A stretch of 64,000 bases of DNA from Mycolicibacterium tokaiense (GTDB taxonomy: Bacteria; Actinomycetota; Actinomycetes; Mycobacteriales; Mycobacteriaceae): positions 5,022,001 through 5,086,000 of the forward strand of contig NZ_AP022600.1 in the NCBI RefSeq assembly GCF_010725885.1, given 5' to 3'. The notes below the pieces were generated by a model. The model saw only the letters and a list, made by a program, of their open reading frames with translations, ran no database searches and was not told the DNA's origin. Within the stretch, counting starts at the first letter, position 1. Each line of letters opens with the position of its first letter. Shown here one piece after another: positions 9,293 through 17,362 of this stretch. The translations under genes were made by a program, and so were the position numbers.

Positions 9293-9306
9293 CTGTCGGT
9301 TGACAG
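9293..9306. promoter_or_regulatory. Putative TetR operator copy 1 (CTGTC-N4-GACAG)
   Basis: A perfect inverted repeat, CTGTC then GGTT then GACAG, lies 60 bp upstream of the ATPase start codon. An identical pair of arms occurs at 9389-9402. Twin copies in the region between a TetR gene and a divergent operon are the usual arrangement of an autoregulated local repressor. Regulator binding is inferred. Confidence 0.6.
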
Positions 9307-9340
9307 TTTTCCGAGTGCGATGACGCCGTTGGTGTCGCCG

Positions 9341-9370
9341 GCGTAACCGATTGATGAGCGCGCGTAACCG
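9341..9370. repeat. Direct repeat GCGTAACCG, two copies 21 bp apart
   Basis: GCGTAACCG occurs at 9341-9349 and again at 9362-9370. The 21-bp period equals two helical turns, so both would face the same side of DNA. They lie between the two CTGTC-N4-GACAG palindromes and could be part of the regulatory region or of the minus-strand promoter. I see no canonical -35/-10 pair. Confidence 0.4.
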
Positions 9371-9388
9371 CTTGCGACTCGGATGTTT

Positions 9389-9402
9389 CTGTCGTGTGAC
9401 AG
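9389..9402. promoter_or_regulatory. Putative TetR operator copy 2 (CTGTC-N4-GACAG)
   Basis: A perfect inverted repeat, CTGTC then GTGT then GACAG, lies 48 bp upstream of the TetR start codon. It has the same arms as the copy at 9293-9306, giving one site near each divergent gene start. The short outer flanks differ between the copies. Confidence 0.6.
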
Positions 9403-9450
9403 ATAACCCACGCACTCCACTTCCCGCTGTTGCTGCGACACGATGGGCCC

Positions 9451-10107
9451 GTGACCACCACGCGCGGCAGACCGAGGCTCCGCTCGCAGCGCCGCCCGGG
9501 TGTCAGCGCCCGCGACGAGATCCTCGATGCCGCCGGTGAGCTGTTCACCACCCGCGGCTACGCCAGTACCTCCACCCGCACCATCGCCGAGGCGGTGGGT
9601 GTCCGGCAGGCCTCGCTCTACCACTACTTCAGGACCAAGGACGACATCCTCTCGGCTCTGCTGCACCAGACGGTCACTCCCTCGCTGCGGTTCGCCGAGC
9701 AACTCACGGAGGCTCACCAGGGCCTGCCAGCGGGCGGGCGACTGCACGCGCTCGCGGTCTTCGACGGCACGCAGCTGCTCACCGGCCCCTGGAACCTGGG
9801 CGCGCTCTATCTGCTTCCCGAGCTCCGGGAGGCCCGGCTGGCTTCGTTCTGGCTGGATCGGGAGCGGTTGCGCCTGCACTACCTCCAGTTCAGCCGGGCT
9901 ACCCGGCCCGTCGACGACGACACCGCCGACCTGCCCTTCCGGCTGGTGGAAGCACTGGTCAACATGAGGGCCGCGGGTGATCACAGCAGTCCCGAACCGC
10001 TGCTGGCCACCCGCGTCGCGGACGCCTGCCTACGGGTGCTCGGTGTGCCCCCGGAGGCCATCGACACCGCGCGGGCTCATACGGCGCGCCTGCTGCCCGC
10101 CACCTGA
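9451..10107 (+). CDS. TetR family regulator, divergent from the ABC/hydrolase operon
   Basis: The 218-residue protein has an N-terminal TetR DNA-binding domain (about residues 20-65): ILDAAGELFTTRGYASTS, then TIAEAVGVRQASLYHYF as the recognition helix and KDDILSALL. The rest is a variable ligand-binding domain that I cannot match to a ligand. The GTG at 9451 is used because no ATG or GTG lies closer upstream. Divergent placement and the two palindromes in the shared intergenic region make it the likely repressor of the 9233-to-1 operon, with an intermediate of the imported compound as probable inducer. Confidence 0.88.
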   Translation: MTTTRGRPRLRSQRRPGVSARDEILDAAGELFTTRGYASTSTRTIAEAVGVRQASLYHYFRTKDDILSALLHQTVTPSLRFAEQLTEAHQGLPAGGRLHALAVFDGTQLLTGPWNLGALYLLPELREARLASFWLDRERLRLHYLQFSRATRPVDDDTADLPFRLVEALVNMRAAGDHSSPEPLLATRVADACLRVLGVPPEAIDTARAHTARLLPAT

Positions 10108-10152
10108 CCGGCATCCCCGACGTCGCGGGCACCCACCTGTAGCATGCGCGAC

Positions 10153-11592
10153 ATGCCGTTGGCCGACGGTGCCACCTTTGCTGGCTACACGATCATCCGC
10201 CTGCTCGGTGCAGGCGGCATGGGCGAGGTCTACCTCGCCCGGCATCCGCGTCTCCCCCGGGAGGACGCGCTCAAGGTGCTGCCGCCGTCGGTGAGCACGG
10301 ACCGGGAATTCCGGGATCGTTTTGAACGCGAGGCGGACCTGGTCGCCGGCCTGTGGCACCCCCACATCGTCGGCGTTCACGACCGCGGCGAGTTCGATGG
10401 CCAGCTGTGGATCTCGATGGATTTCGTCGACGGCACCGACGCGGGCGTGCTGCTGCGTGAGCAGCCCGGCGGCCTGCCTCCCGAGCAGGTGGTGGCCATC
10501 GTCTCGGCGGTGGCCGACGCGCTGGACTACGCCCACGACCGCCGCCTGCTGCACCGCGACGTGAAACCGGCCAACATCCTCATCACCGCACCGGGAACCG
10601 GAAGCCGGCGAATCGTGTTGGCCGACTTCGGAATTGCCCGCCGCGCCGATGAGGCCAGCGGACTGACGGCCACCAACATGACCGTGGGCACGGTGTCCTA
10701 CGCCGCACCGGAGCAACTGATGGGCAACCCACTGGACGGCCGGGCCGACCAGTACGCCCTGGCCGCCACCGCGTTCCACCTGCTCACCGGAGCGCCGCCG
10801 TTCCAGCACACCAACCCCGCAGTCGTCATCAGCCAGCATCTGACCGCCCGTCCCCCGAGCCTGTCGGACCGCAAGCCCGAGCTGGCCCACCTGGACTCCG
10901 CACTCGGCAAGGCACTGGCCAAAGACCCTGCCGATCGGTATGCGCGCTGCCTGGACTTCGCGCGCGCACTGGCCCACCAGATCGGCGTCTCGACCCCGAT
11001 GCCCGCGGTCGACGCCGCACCGGAGGCGGGCGAGAAGACGCAGCTGGCCACCGCGGCTCGACCGCAACCGCCGGCGCGCGGCTGGGCGCGTCCGGCCGTG
11101 CTGGTACCGGTGGTCCTGGCGCTGCTCCTGGTGGTCGCGGTCGCTTTTGCCGTCGGCGAGTTCACCGCCGACCAGGAGACCGGCGTCGACGCACGCACCA
11201 CCACCCGCACCACCGTGGCTGCGGCGCCGCCGCCGCCACCGGTGAGCACCGATGTGGTGACCGAGACCGAAACCGAGACCGCGGCGCCGGTCACCACCAC
11301 CTCGACGGCCACCACGACGCCGCCGGCCGCAGCGGTCGGCGCAGACTGCACCGAGGCAGGTGCCACCGGCGTCACCGCGGACGGAGCCACCGTGTACTGC
11401 GCGAATCTGCAGTACACCGACCGCTACCTGTGGTCGACCAGCCCCGCCGAGATCGCCAACCCGGTGCTGACCACCTCACCGAGCACGCCGGTCCCAGACG
11501 AAACCGAATCACCGGTGCGGATCTGCATGGAACAGACCGGGCACACCAGGCTGCGCTGCGCTGCGGACATTCTGCGTGGAAACGGCGGCTGA
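10153..11592 (+). CDS. pknF: PknF-like membrane serine/threonine protein kinase
   Basis: The 479-residue kinase has a glycine-rich loop ([10 protein letters not shown], residues 18-27), the ATP-binding lysine Lys41 (DALKV), the catalytic loop [12 protein letters not shown] (Asp136), DFG, and an activation loop with threonines ([19 protein letters not shown]). A single transmembrane helix lies at about 315-336, followed by a Thr/Pro-rich linker and an extracellular domain with paired cysteines. Sequence and layout closely follow M. tuberculosis PknF. ATG 10153 is preferred over ATG 10144: TAGCAT lies exactly 7 nt before 10153 (leaderless transcript) and PknF itself begins MPLAEG. The PASTA protein gene follows on the same strand. 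Confidence 0.92.
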   Translation: MPLADGATFAGYTIIRLLGAGGMGEVYLARHPRLPREDALKVLPPSVSTDREFRDRFEREADLVAGLWHPHIVGVHDRGEFDGQLWISMDFVDGTDAGVLLREQPGGLPPEQVVAIVSAVADALDYAHDRRLLHRDVKPANILITAPGTGSRRIVLADFGIARRADEASGLTATNMTVGTVSYAAPEQLMGNPLDGRADQYALAATAFHLLTGAPPFQHTNPAVVISQHLTARPPSLSDRKPELAHLDSALGKALAKDPADRYARCLDFARALAHQIGVSTPMPAVDAAPEAGEKTQLATAARPQPPARGWARPAVLVPVVLALLLVVAVAFAVGEFTADQETGVDARTTTRTTVAAAPPPPPVSTDVVTETETETAAPVTTTSTATTTPPAAAVGADCTEAGATGVTADGATVYCANLQYTDRYLWSTSPAEIANPVLTTSPSTPVPDETESPVRICMEQTGHTRLRCAADILRGNGG

Positions 11593-11684
11593 CCTGCAGC
11601 CGTGACGGTTGTGGAAACGTTTTGTGACCCGCGGGCGATAAGCCCGGCGTTGTGGTCGGAGTTTCTCGACCCCGGCGACTGCGA

Positions 11685-11690
11685 TAGGTT
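11685..11690 (+). promoter_or_regulatory. -10 box for the PASTA protein gene
   Basis: TAGGTT within GCGATAGGTT matches the mycobacterial -10 pattern. It would start a transcript near 11697 with a leader of about 26 nt carrying the GAAGAGG ribosome-binding site at 11710-11716. The -35 position is not recognisable. Confidence 0.45.
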
Positions 11691-11722
11691 CTCCCCGCAG
11701 CCACACCGAAGAAGAGGTCGTC

Positions 11723-12157
11723 TTGAAGAAGCCTGATGTGAAGAAGTTCGTTCTTTTCGTCGGCGGCGCCAGTGCCGCGTTCACGATGGTCGTGATGGGT
11801 ACCGGCCAGGCGAACGCCGAGGTGCCCGATGTCACCGGTGAGCCCTACGGCCGCGCGGTCGCCATCTTGAAGAACCTCGGATACAAGGCCGTCTTCGGCG
11901 GCGCCATCGGCAACGACCTCCCCCAGTCGCAGTGCATGGTCCTCGAGCAGCAGCCGAACGGGCGTTCCGTCCGGCTCCGCCTGAACTGCGACCTGCAACC
12001 CGGCCAGGAGCAGCCGGTGGCCCCCAACACGCACTCTCTGGTTCCGCCCGGCGGCTCCATCCCCACCGGTACCAGCGGCGCGCCTGCACCCGCTGATCCG
12101 GGCCGTCCCACCCCGGGCGCCGGAACGGTCACCGTCACTCCCCGCCAGGTGGGCTGA
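11723..12157 (+). CDS. Secreted single-PASTA-domain protein
   Basis: The 144-residue product has a signal peptide with cleavage predicted after QANA (residue 32). One PASTA-like module follows (VPDVTGEPYGRAVAILKNLGYKA) with a cysteine pair in QCMVLEQ and LNCDLQPG, then a Pro/Gly/Thr-rich tail. The TTG at 11723 is chosen because GAAGAGG sits 6 nt upstream and no ATG fits. PASTA modules bind muropeptides or stabilise cell-wall enzymes, so an envelope role is likely. Its position after a PknF-like kinase suggests a link to cell-wall signalling, which is inference. Its 3' end overlaps the convergent SDR gene by 23 bp. Confidence 0.85.
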   Translation: MKKPDVKKFVLFVGGASAAFTMVVMGTGQANAEVPDVTGEPYGRAVAILKNLGYKAVFGGAIGNDLPQSQCMVLEQQPNGRSVRLRLNCDLQPGQEQPVAPNTHSLVPPGGSIPTGTSGAPAPADPGRPTPGAGTVTVTPRQVG

Positions 12158-13016
12158 CCTCACCGGAGATCATCGCGTGGAGCTCGTCGAGGCTCCACGG
12201 CGGCGACGCACTGTGGTCGCGGTAGCCGAGGAGGTCCGGGCGCGGTCGGGCGAATCTGCCGACGAAGTTGCCTGCACCGATCAGGATCTGCCCCGTCACT
12301 CCGCGGGCCAGATCGCTGACCAGGTACGCGTACAGCGCGGCCACGTAGTCCGGTGGCGCCGGATCCAACGCTGCATGCATGGACACGTCGTCGAGCAGAC
12401 CGCGCCGGTGCAGAGTACGGATCTGCTGTTCGTACTGCGCGCCGGTGGAGAGCCGCGTCCTGGCGCCCGGGCACACCACGTTGGCCCGCACGCCGTGCTC
12501 GCGCAGTTCGGCCGCGATCGCCATGGTGAAGCCGTTCACCGCGCCTTTTCCGGCCGGATATCCGGTACCGCCGTAATCGCCCAGGTAGGCGAAGGAACTG
12601 GTGTTGACGATCGCACCGCTGCGCTGGGCGACCATGTGCCCGGCCGCGGCCCGGCAGGTGTGAAACGCCGTACCGATGTGGCCGGCCATCAGGGTGTCGA
12701 ACTGCGCGCCGGTCACGGTCAGGATCGACGAGCCGGCCGGTTCGGCGATGCCGGCACAGTTCACCAGGATGTCGATCCGGCCGAAGTGTTTGGTGCACGT
12801 CCCGATCAGTCCTTCGGCGGTGGGCTCATCGGTGGGCGAACCGGCAAAGCCCACGGCTCCGTCGATGGTGTCGACGGCTGCGGCCACCGCGTCGGGGTCT
12901 CGGCCGTTGACGACCACGCCGGCTCCCAGCCGGGCCAGCAGTTCGGCCACGGCCCGCCCCACCCCGCGGCTGCCTCCGACCACCACGGCGCCGCGGCCTT
13001 CCAGGACACGTTCCAT
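12135..13016 (-). CDS. SDR family NAD(P)-dependent oxidoreductase
   Basis: The 293-residue protein is a classical short-chain dehydrogenase with cofactor motif GGSRGVG (residues 14-20), NCAG (variant of NNAG), catalytic Ser140/141, Tyr153 and Lys157 (YPAGK). The GVRANVVCPGARTRL segment and a long C-terminus resemble the FabG-like/ketosteroid branch. ATG 13016 is chosen because TATGTT stands 7 nt upstream on the minus strand, a leaderless configuration; ATG 13028 would give four more residues. The gene is divergent from the DUF2993 gene with overlapping -10 boxes. The substrate is unknown. Confidence 0.87.
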   Translation of the reverse strand: MERVLEGRGAVVVGGSRGVGRAVAELLARLGAGVVVNGRDPDAVAAAVDTIDGAVGFAGSPTDEPTAEGLIGTCTKHFGRIDILVNCAGIAEPAGSSILTVTGAQFDTLMAGHIGTAFHTCRAAAGHMVAQRSGAIVNTSSFAYLGDYGGTGYPAGKGAVNGFTMAIAAELREHGVRANVVCPGARTRLSTGAQYEQQIRTLHRRGLLDDVSMHAALDPAPPDYVAALYAYLVSDLARGVTGQILIGAGNFVGRFARPRPDLLGYRDHSASPPWSLDELHAMISGEVSPPGGE

Positions 13017-13023
13017 GTCGATC

Positions 13024-13033
13024 AACATAGAGT
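13024..13033. promoter_or_regulatory. Overlapping divergent -10 boxes
   Basis: On the minus strand TATGTT (13029 to 13024) lies 7 nt before the SDR ATG at 13016. On the plus strand TAGAGT (13028-13033) lies 6 nt before the DUF2993 ATG at 13040. The two hexamers share two base pairs, so polymerase can open only one promoter at a time. Confidence 0.55.
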
Positions 13034-13039
13034 GATGCG

Positions 13040-13804
13040 ATGACGGAGCCCCCTCCGATCCGCCGGTGGGACCCGCTGCGCCCGCTGGACCTGATGAGCG
13101 CCGTGTGGTCGACAGCCGTCGCGGTGCCGCCGGTGTCGACGGGAGCGGCCGCGGCCCACCGCACCGTGTTCTTCACGCTGCGCCGCATGGTGGTGGGCCG
13201 TCGGATCACCGTGCGGGCCGCCGGCTCTCCGGTGACCATGACGGTCTCGGAGGTGGGATCCCGCCTCGATGTCCGCCGGCTCTCGGTCGGCCAACTGGAC
13301 GACGTCCGGGTGGTGGCCCGCGACATCACCTGGCAGGCAAGCCGATTCGACCGTGCCTCGGCGGTGTTGCACAACGTGCACGTTCGGCCGGGAACGTCGC
13401 CGATGTTGGTGGCCGCACCGGTCGAGTTGACCCTGGACGTGCCCACCGAGGCACTCGACGACCTGGTCTCGACGATGGTGCCGCTGCTGGCGGGCACCGT
13501 GGGTGACGACGGGGTGGCTCGGCTCCGGTTCGCCCGGCGCCCCGGGCTGGGGCAGATGGAGATCGACGCCGAACTCGACGGATCGGCAGTGGCGTTGCGG
13601 GCACGGTCGGTCACCATCGGCCGACGCCGCTGGCCGCTGCCGGCGAGCACGCCCGCCTACCGGATGGCGCTGCCGGAGTTGCCGCACGGTGTACGGCTCA
13701 CCGGCGTGCATTTCGAGCCCGGCCTGATGCGGCTGTCGGGGTTACTACAGCAGTGGCGGATGGGGTTCACCCCCCGCCATCTGGAATACCTGCTGGGGTT
13801 TTGA
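13040..13804 (+). CDS. DUF2993 (LmeA-like) family protein
   Basis: The 254-residue protein matches the DUF2993/LmeA pattern: alternating amphipathic strands with VHVRPGTSPMLVAAPVELTL, a conserved DGVARLRFARRPGLGQ block, and PAYRMALPELPHGV near the C-terminus. LmeA of mycobacteria binds phospholipids and supports lipomannan elongation. Unlike LmeA, no signal peptide or transmembrane helix is visible, so this copy is probably cytoplasmic. ATG 13040 follows TAGAGT by 6 nt, indicating a leaderless message. It converges on the aldo/keto reductase gene across a strong hairpin. Confidence 0.75.
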   Translation: MTEPPPIRRWDPLRPLDLMSAVWSTAVAVPPVSTGAAAAHRTVFFTLRRMVVGRRITVRAAGSPVTMTVSEVGSRLDVRRLSVGQLDDVRVVARDITWQASRFDRASAVLHNVHVRPGTSPMLVAAPVELTLDVPTEALDDLVSTMVPLLAGTVGDDGVARLRFARRPGLGQMEIDAELDGSAVALRARSVTIGRRRWPLPASTPAYRMALPELPHGVRLTGVHFEPGLMRLSGLLQQWRMGFTPRHLEYLLGF

Positions 13805-13813
13805 CCCTCCCGA

Positions 13814-13852
13814 CGGTCGCGGACGACCACCCCTGGCGATCGTCCGCGACCG
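13814..13852. terminator. Bidirectional hairpin terminator
   Basis: A perfect 13-bp stem (CGGTCGCGGACGA pairing with TCGTCCGCGACCG) encloses a 13-nt loop between two convergent stop codons at 13804 and 13860. There is no U-tract, as is usual for GC-rich actinobacteria. It should end transcripts from both sides. Confidence 0.75.
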
Positions 13853-13859
13853 ACCCTGG

Positions 13860-14708
13860 TCAGGACGGGATGTAGTCGAAGGTGTCCGGGTTGGGTCCGG
13901 TGCGTCCGGCCTCACCCTTGTCCAGTGCCGAGATGGCTGCCATCTGGTCGCCGTCGAGTTCGAAGTCGAAGATGGCGAAGTTCTCCTGCATCCGCTTCGG
14001 CGTCACCGATTTGGGGAACACCACGTCGCCGCGCTGGACGTGCCAGCGCAGCACCACCTGCGCGGGGGTCTTGCCGGTGGCCTCAGCGATTCCGGTGATC
14101 GCGGAGTCGTCGAGGACCTTGCCCTGCGCAATCGGCGACCAGGCCTCGGTGACGATGTTGTGCTGTTGCCCGTAGGCCCGCACCTCGTCGTTGGTCAGGT
14201 ACGGGTGCACCTCGATCTGGTTGACGGCGGGGACGGTCGACGACCCGGCCGCCAGCTTGTCCAGGTGCGCCGGCTGGAAGTTGGAGACGCCGATGCTCCG
14301 CGCCCGGCCGTCGCGGGCGAACTCCTCCAGGACGTTCCACGTCGAGACGAAATCCCCGTCGTACAGCGTGGGCAGCGGCCAGTGGATCAGGAACAGATCA
14401 ACGTAGTCATAGCCCAGCGCGGCCAGGGTGTCATCGAACGCGCGACGCGCGTCATCGGGTTTGTGGAAGCCGTTGTTGAGCTTGCTGGTGATGAAGACAT
14501 CGCCGCGGTCCAGTCCGGCCGCCCGGATGCCCTCTCCCACTCCCTTTTCATTGCCGTACATCTCGGCGGTGTCGATGTGGCGGTAACCGATCTCCAGGGC
14601 GGTCTTCACCGTTGATGCCGTGTCCTCCGGGGGAACCTGAAACACGCCGAAGCCCAGCTGCGGGATCGTGTTGCCGTTGTTCAGCGTGATCGCCGGGACA
14701 GTGCTCAT
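13860..14708 (-). CDS. Aldo/keto reductase
   Basis: The 282-residue protein is a single AKR barrel with catalytic Asp46 (HIDTAEMY), Tyr51, Lys76 (ITSKLN) and His109 (LIHWP), plus GVSNF and the C-terminal NADPH-binding segment VVFPKSVTPKR. It reduces aldehydes or ketones with NADPH, as in the mycobacterial AKR5H/Rv2971-type enzymes linked to methylglyoxal or dialdehyde detoxification. ATG 14708 has a clear GGAAGAGG site upstream. The dienelactone hydrolase gene lies upstream in the same direction with a 74-bp gap, so cotranscription is possible. Confidence 0.9.
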   Translation of the reverse strand: MSTVPAITLNNGNTIPQLGFGVFQVPPEDTASTVKTALEIGYRHIDTAEMYGNEKGVGEGIRAAGLDRGDVFITSKLNNGFHKPDDARRAFDDTLAALGYDYVDLFLIHWPLPTLYDGDFVSTWNVLEEFARDGRARSIGVSNFQPAHLDKLAAGSSTVPAVNQIEVHPYLTNDEVRAYGQQHNIVTEAWSPIAQGKVLDDSAITGIAEATGKTPAQVVLRWHVQRGDVVFPKSVTPKRMQENFAIFDFELDGDQMAAISALDKGEAGRTGPNPDTFDYIPS

Positions 14709-14782
14709 ACTCGTAACCTCTTCCTCTCCTGCGACTCTGTGCAGACCCCGGGAGCCATACCCCTTTTCCGGGCGGGTGCAAC

Positions 14783-15487
14783 TCACGAACGAAGATGCTG
14801 ATCGAAGAACCCCAGAATCCGGGTCCAGGCATCTTCGGCCTCGGGTTCTGAATAGGAGAACCCGGCCGCCCTGGTGACGAGCTGCAGTACCGCCGGGGCG
14901 CCCCAATCGTTCATGAAGGAATGCCCGACGTGGGGGTACTCCTTGACGTCGTGATCCACCCCCGCCTCGGTGAGGACCCGTTCCAACGTCGCGGCCACGT
15001 TCTTCATCGTCCAGTCACGGGCGCCATAACTCGCCACGATGGGGCAGGAATCCGCCAACACTGCAGTGTCTTTCGGCAGTGGGCCGTAGTTCGGTGCGGC
15101 CACGTCGAACACGCCCCGCGGAGCGAGTTGCAGACTGAAGCCACCTCCCATACAGAAGCCGATGACGCCGACCTTGCCGGAGCAGCGCGGGTCGGACGCG
15201 AGCGCCTCACGCGCGGCCACCAGGTCGTCGATCGCCGCGCCGGAACCACTGGCCAGTGCACGCAGGGTGCGAACCACACACCCCACCCGGTTGCCGCGCC
15301 GGTAGAGTGCGGGTGCCAACGTCAGATGGCCGGCGGCTGCCAGCCGGTCGCAGCTTCGCCTGATGTCATCGGTCACACCGAAGGCGTCCTGGATCACCAC
15401 CACCCCGGGCCACGGCCCGGACCCAGCGGGCTGTGCCTCATAGGCCGGCAGCGGACCGCGGGGGGTGGGATACGTGATGTCCGCCAT
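14783..15487 (-). CDS. Dienelactone hydrolase family protein
   Basis: The 234-residue alpha/beta hydrolase has the dienelactone-hydrolase triad: Cys112 in GFCMGGG instead of serine, Asp158 in GARDWT, and His189 in HVGHSFMND. Family members cleave carboxymethylenebutenolide or other activated esters in the cytoplasm. ATG 15487 gives the usual N-terminus (MADITYPTPRGPLPAY); an in-frame GTG at 15502 would add five residues. No ribosome-binding site is obvious at either. The natural substrate cannot be told from sequence. Confidence 0.87.
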   Translation of the reverse strand: MADITYPTPRGPLPAYEAQPAGSGPWPGVVVIQDAFGVTDDIRRSCDRLAAAGHLTLAPALYRRGNRVGCVVRTLRALASGSGAAIDDLVAAREALASDPRCSGKVGVIGFCMGGGFSLQLAPRGVFDVAAPNYGPLPKDTAVLADSCPIVASYGARDWTMKNVAATLERVLTEAGVDHDVKEYPHVGHSFMNDWGAPAVLQLVTRAAGFSYSEPEAEDAWTRILGFFDQHLRS

Positions 15488-15613
15488 GGGGGAATTCTGC
15501 ACCCCATCGGATGGTTGACAACATCGACGGTGCCGGGCATGCCCCGGGTACCACCCCTTCGTCGCCGCGAGCGACCGTTTGCCGAGAGGCGCACGCCGGC
15601 ACCGTCCCCACTT

Positions 15614-16090
15614 TCAGGCGGTGGCCACCTCATCATCGTTGCGGGCCGCCAACGGGGCGATATTGCCGAAACGCATGCACACCGTGGTGCCCTGCGAACC
15701 GGCGTCGATGCCGACCTCGTCTGACAGCGCCTCCATCAGCGGAATGCCGCGGCCACGGGTGCGCCGCGGCTCTCGTTCGCTGTCGTCGCGCCAGCTGCCC
15801 CGGTCGGTGACCGTGATGGTCAGAATAGATGTCGAGCGGTCGTGCTCGGCACGGATGTCCACGGTGCCGGGCTGGCTGGCGTGCCGGTAGGCGAACTCGG
15901 CCACGTTGGCCAGCGCCTCGTTGACCGCCAACACCAGGTCGTTGAGCCGCAGCGCGTCGAGCTCGAAGCCGCGTTTGAGCCAACGCTCCAACTCTTCGCG
16001 AACCGTTACCACGCTGACCGCATCGGCCACCACATCAGAGCGGTCGAAAACGTCCGGTTCGGGCACAGCAGAGTCGTTGGTCTTCCTCAT
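15614..16090 (-). CDS. RsbW-like ATP-binding anti-sigma factor
   Basis: The 158-residue protein has the GHKL kinase fold of anti-sigma factors: N-box NEALANVAEFAY, G1 VTDRGSW and G2 GRGIPLM. Such proteins bind a sigma factor and phosphorylate a partner STAS antagonist. The gene lies 33 bp downstream of the STAS gene in the same orientation, so the two form a partner-switching pair. No sigma factor gene is within the window, so the target (SigF/SigB type or other) is unknown. Confidence 0.85.
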   Translation of the reverse strand: MRKTNDSAVPEPDVFDRSDVVADAVSVVTVREELERWLKRGFELDALRLNDLVLAVNEALANVAEFAYRHASQPGTVDIRAEHDRSTSILTITVTDRGSWRDDSEREPRRTRGRGIPLMEALSDEVGIDAGSQGTTVCMRFGNIAPLAARNDDEVATA

Positions 16091-16123
16091 GGCAACGTTG
16101 GGGCTACCCAGTTCCTGCGCGCC

Positions 16124-16507
16124 TCACGCATCCAATTTTGCGAGCGCTTCGTCACGGGTCTGGAACAGGTCGACGATGTCGGCGATGCCGACGAGCTTCA
16201 GCGGCCTGCTGGTCACAGGGCCGTCGGCCACCACCCCGAATTTCACACCCTCGGGTAGCTGGTCGTGGGCTCCCACCAACACACCCATTCCGGCAGAGGC
16301 GAGGAACTCCACATCGGTGAGGTCGACGACCAGCGCAGCGGGTGTCTTGCCCAGCGAGGTCGTGATCGCTTCTTCGAGTTGAGGGGCTGTCAGCATGTCG
16401 ACGACTCCGGAGACGGACAGCACCGCAACCCGGCCGACCCACTCCTCACCGATGACACACGTCACCGGGCTGGTGGATTCGCTGACGAGCTTTGGCTGTT
16501 CGGACAA
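16124..16507 (-). CDS. STAS-domain anti-sigma factor antagonist
   Basis: The 127-residue protein is a single STAS domain with the phosphorylation-site region DLTDVEFLASAGMGVL, in which Ser71 is the likely target of the adjacent RsbW-like kinase. When unphosphorylated it would bind the kinase and free a sigma factor. The start is TTG at 16507, supported by a strong GAGGTGA ribosome-binding site 5 nt upstream; no ATG is better placed. It is the promoter-proximal gene of the pair. Confidence 0.87.
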   Translation of the reverse strand: MSEQPKLVSESTSPVTCVIGEEWVGRVAVLSVSGVVDMLTAPQLEEAITTSLGKTPAALVVDLTDVEFLASAGMGVLVGAHDQLPEGVKFGVVADGPVTSRPLKLVGIADIVDLFQTRDEALAKLDA

Positions 16508-16800
16508 GGGTTCACCTCACTGTTTGCACTGCACCGGCCTGCCGGAGCGCGTAGGGCTCGCAAGGCTACGTTCTGAACCCGGCAAGGACGTCTGTTGCAC
16601 TGCAGCTAGGTTATCCCAGAAGATCCGGGCCGCGCCCCTCCCACCGGCGGTAGCCGCTTGTGTCGGTGACCCCAGCGAACCCCGCGCGGCGCGCACCTGG
16701 GAATTGTCCAGCCCTGGCATCACTGTTCCGTCACAGTCAGTAATGTCCGGCCCGGTTCCAATTCGATGGGCGCCGGTGAGCGCGCGACTACGATTTTGTC
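16508..16800. other. Intergenic region between STAS and TetR genes
   Basis: These 293 bp separate two divergent genes and contain no supported coding frame. The left part holds the GAGGTGA site of the STAS gene. The right end holds TACGAT (16789-16794), 6 nt before the TetR GTG. I see no palindrome strong enough to call an operator and no clear SigF-type (GTTT...GGGTA) promoter. Confidence 0.5.
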
Positions 16801-17361
16801 GTGGCACCACGACAGCAGGAGCTCGCGTCGCCGACCGCCGACGCAGACCCGACCACCAGCGACCGCATCCTGGCGGCCACCGCGGAGGTTCTGGCCCGCA
16901 ACGGTATGACCAAGCTGAGCCTGTCCGAGGTGGCGTTGCAGGCCGGGGTGTCGCGACCCACGCTCTACCGGTGGTTCGCCTCCAAGGAGGCACTGCTGGA
17001 CGCCTTCGGGCTGTGGGAGCGCCAATTGTTCGAACGCGGGATCGCCGCAGCCACCACCGGCTTGCGGGGCAGCGAGCGTCTGGACGCCGCGCTGCGGTTC
17101 ATCGTCGAGTACCAGCAGTCCTACTCCGGGGTGCGGATGATCGACATCGAGCCCGGCCATGTCATCAAGCGCATGTCGCACGTCATCCCGATCATGCGGG
17201 AGCGCCTCGAGTTGCTGTTGCCCGCGTCGCGTGCTGCGGTGGCGGCGGCGACCGCCACCCGCGTGGCCATCTGCCACTACATGGTGCGCAGCGACGACGA
17301 TGCCGAGTTCCTGGCCCAGCTGCGCCATGCCGTGGGACTCAAACCGTCCAACGAGGGCTGA
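16801..17361 (+). CDS. TetR family transcriptional regulator
   Basis: The 186-residue protein has a TetR DNA-binding domain at about residues 20-65 (ILAATAEVLARNGMTKLS, then LQAGVSRPTLYRWFASKEALLDAF) and an all-helical C-terminal sensor domain without recognisable ligand signature. GTG 16801 is preceded by TACGAT at 6 nt, consistent with a leaderless transcript. It converges on the XRE gene with one base between stops. No adjacent target gene is obvious; it may act on its own promoter or remote genes. Confidence 0.85.
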   Translation: MAPRQQELASPTADADPTTSDRILAATAEVLARNGMTKLSLSEVALQAGVSRPTLYRWFASKEALLDAFGLWERQLFERGIAAATTGLRGSERLDAALRFIVEYQQSYSGVRMIDIEPGHVIKRMSHVIPIMRERLELLLPASRAAVAAATATRVAICHYMVRSDDDAEFLAQLRHAVGLKPSNEG

Positions 17362-17362
17362 G

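Noticed and set aside
9300..9305. TTGACA as a -35 box for the TetR gene
   Set aside because: It lies inside the CTGTC-N4-GACAG palindrome and no -10 box follows at 16-19 bp. The hexamer is explained by the palindrome.
12160..13043. Open frames on both strands across the SDR gene
   Set aside because: Only the frame 13016 to 12135 carries the SDR cofactor and catalytic motifs; the others are shadows.
16508..16800. SigF-type promoter in front of the STAS/RsbW pair
   Set aside because: I looked for GTTT, 15-17 bp and GGGTA upstream of 16507 on the minus strand and did not find a convincing pair.
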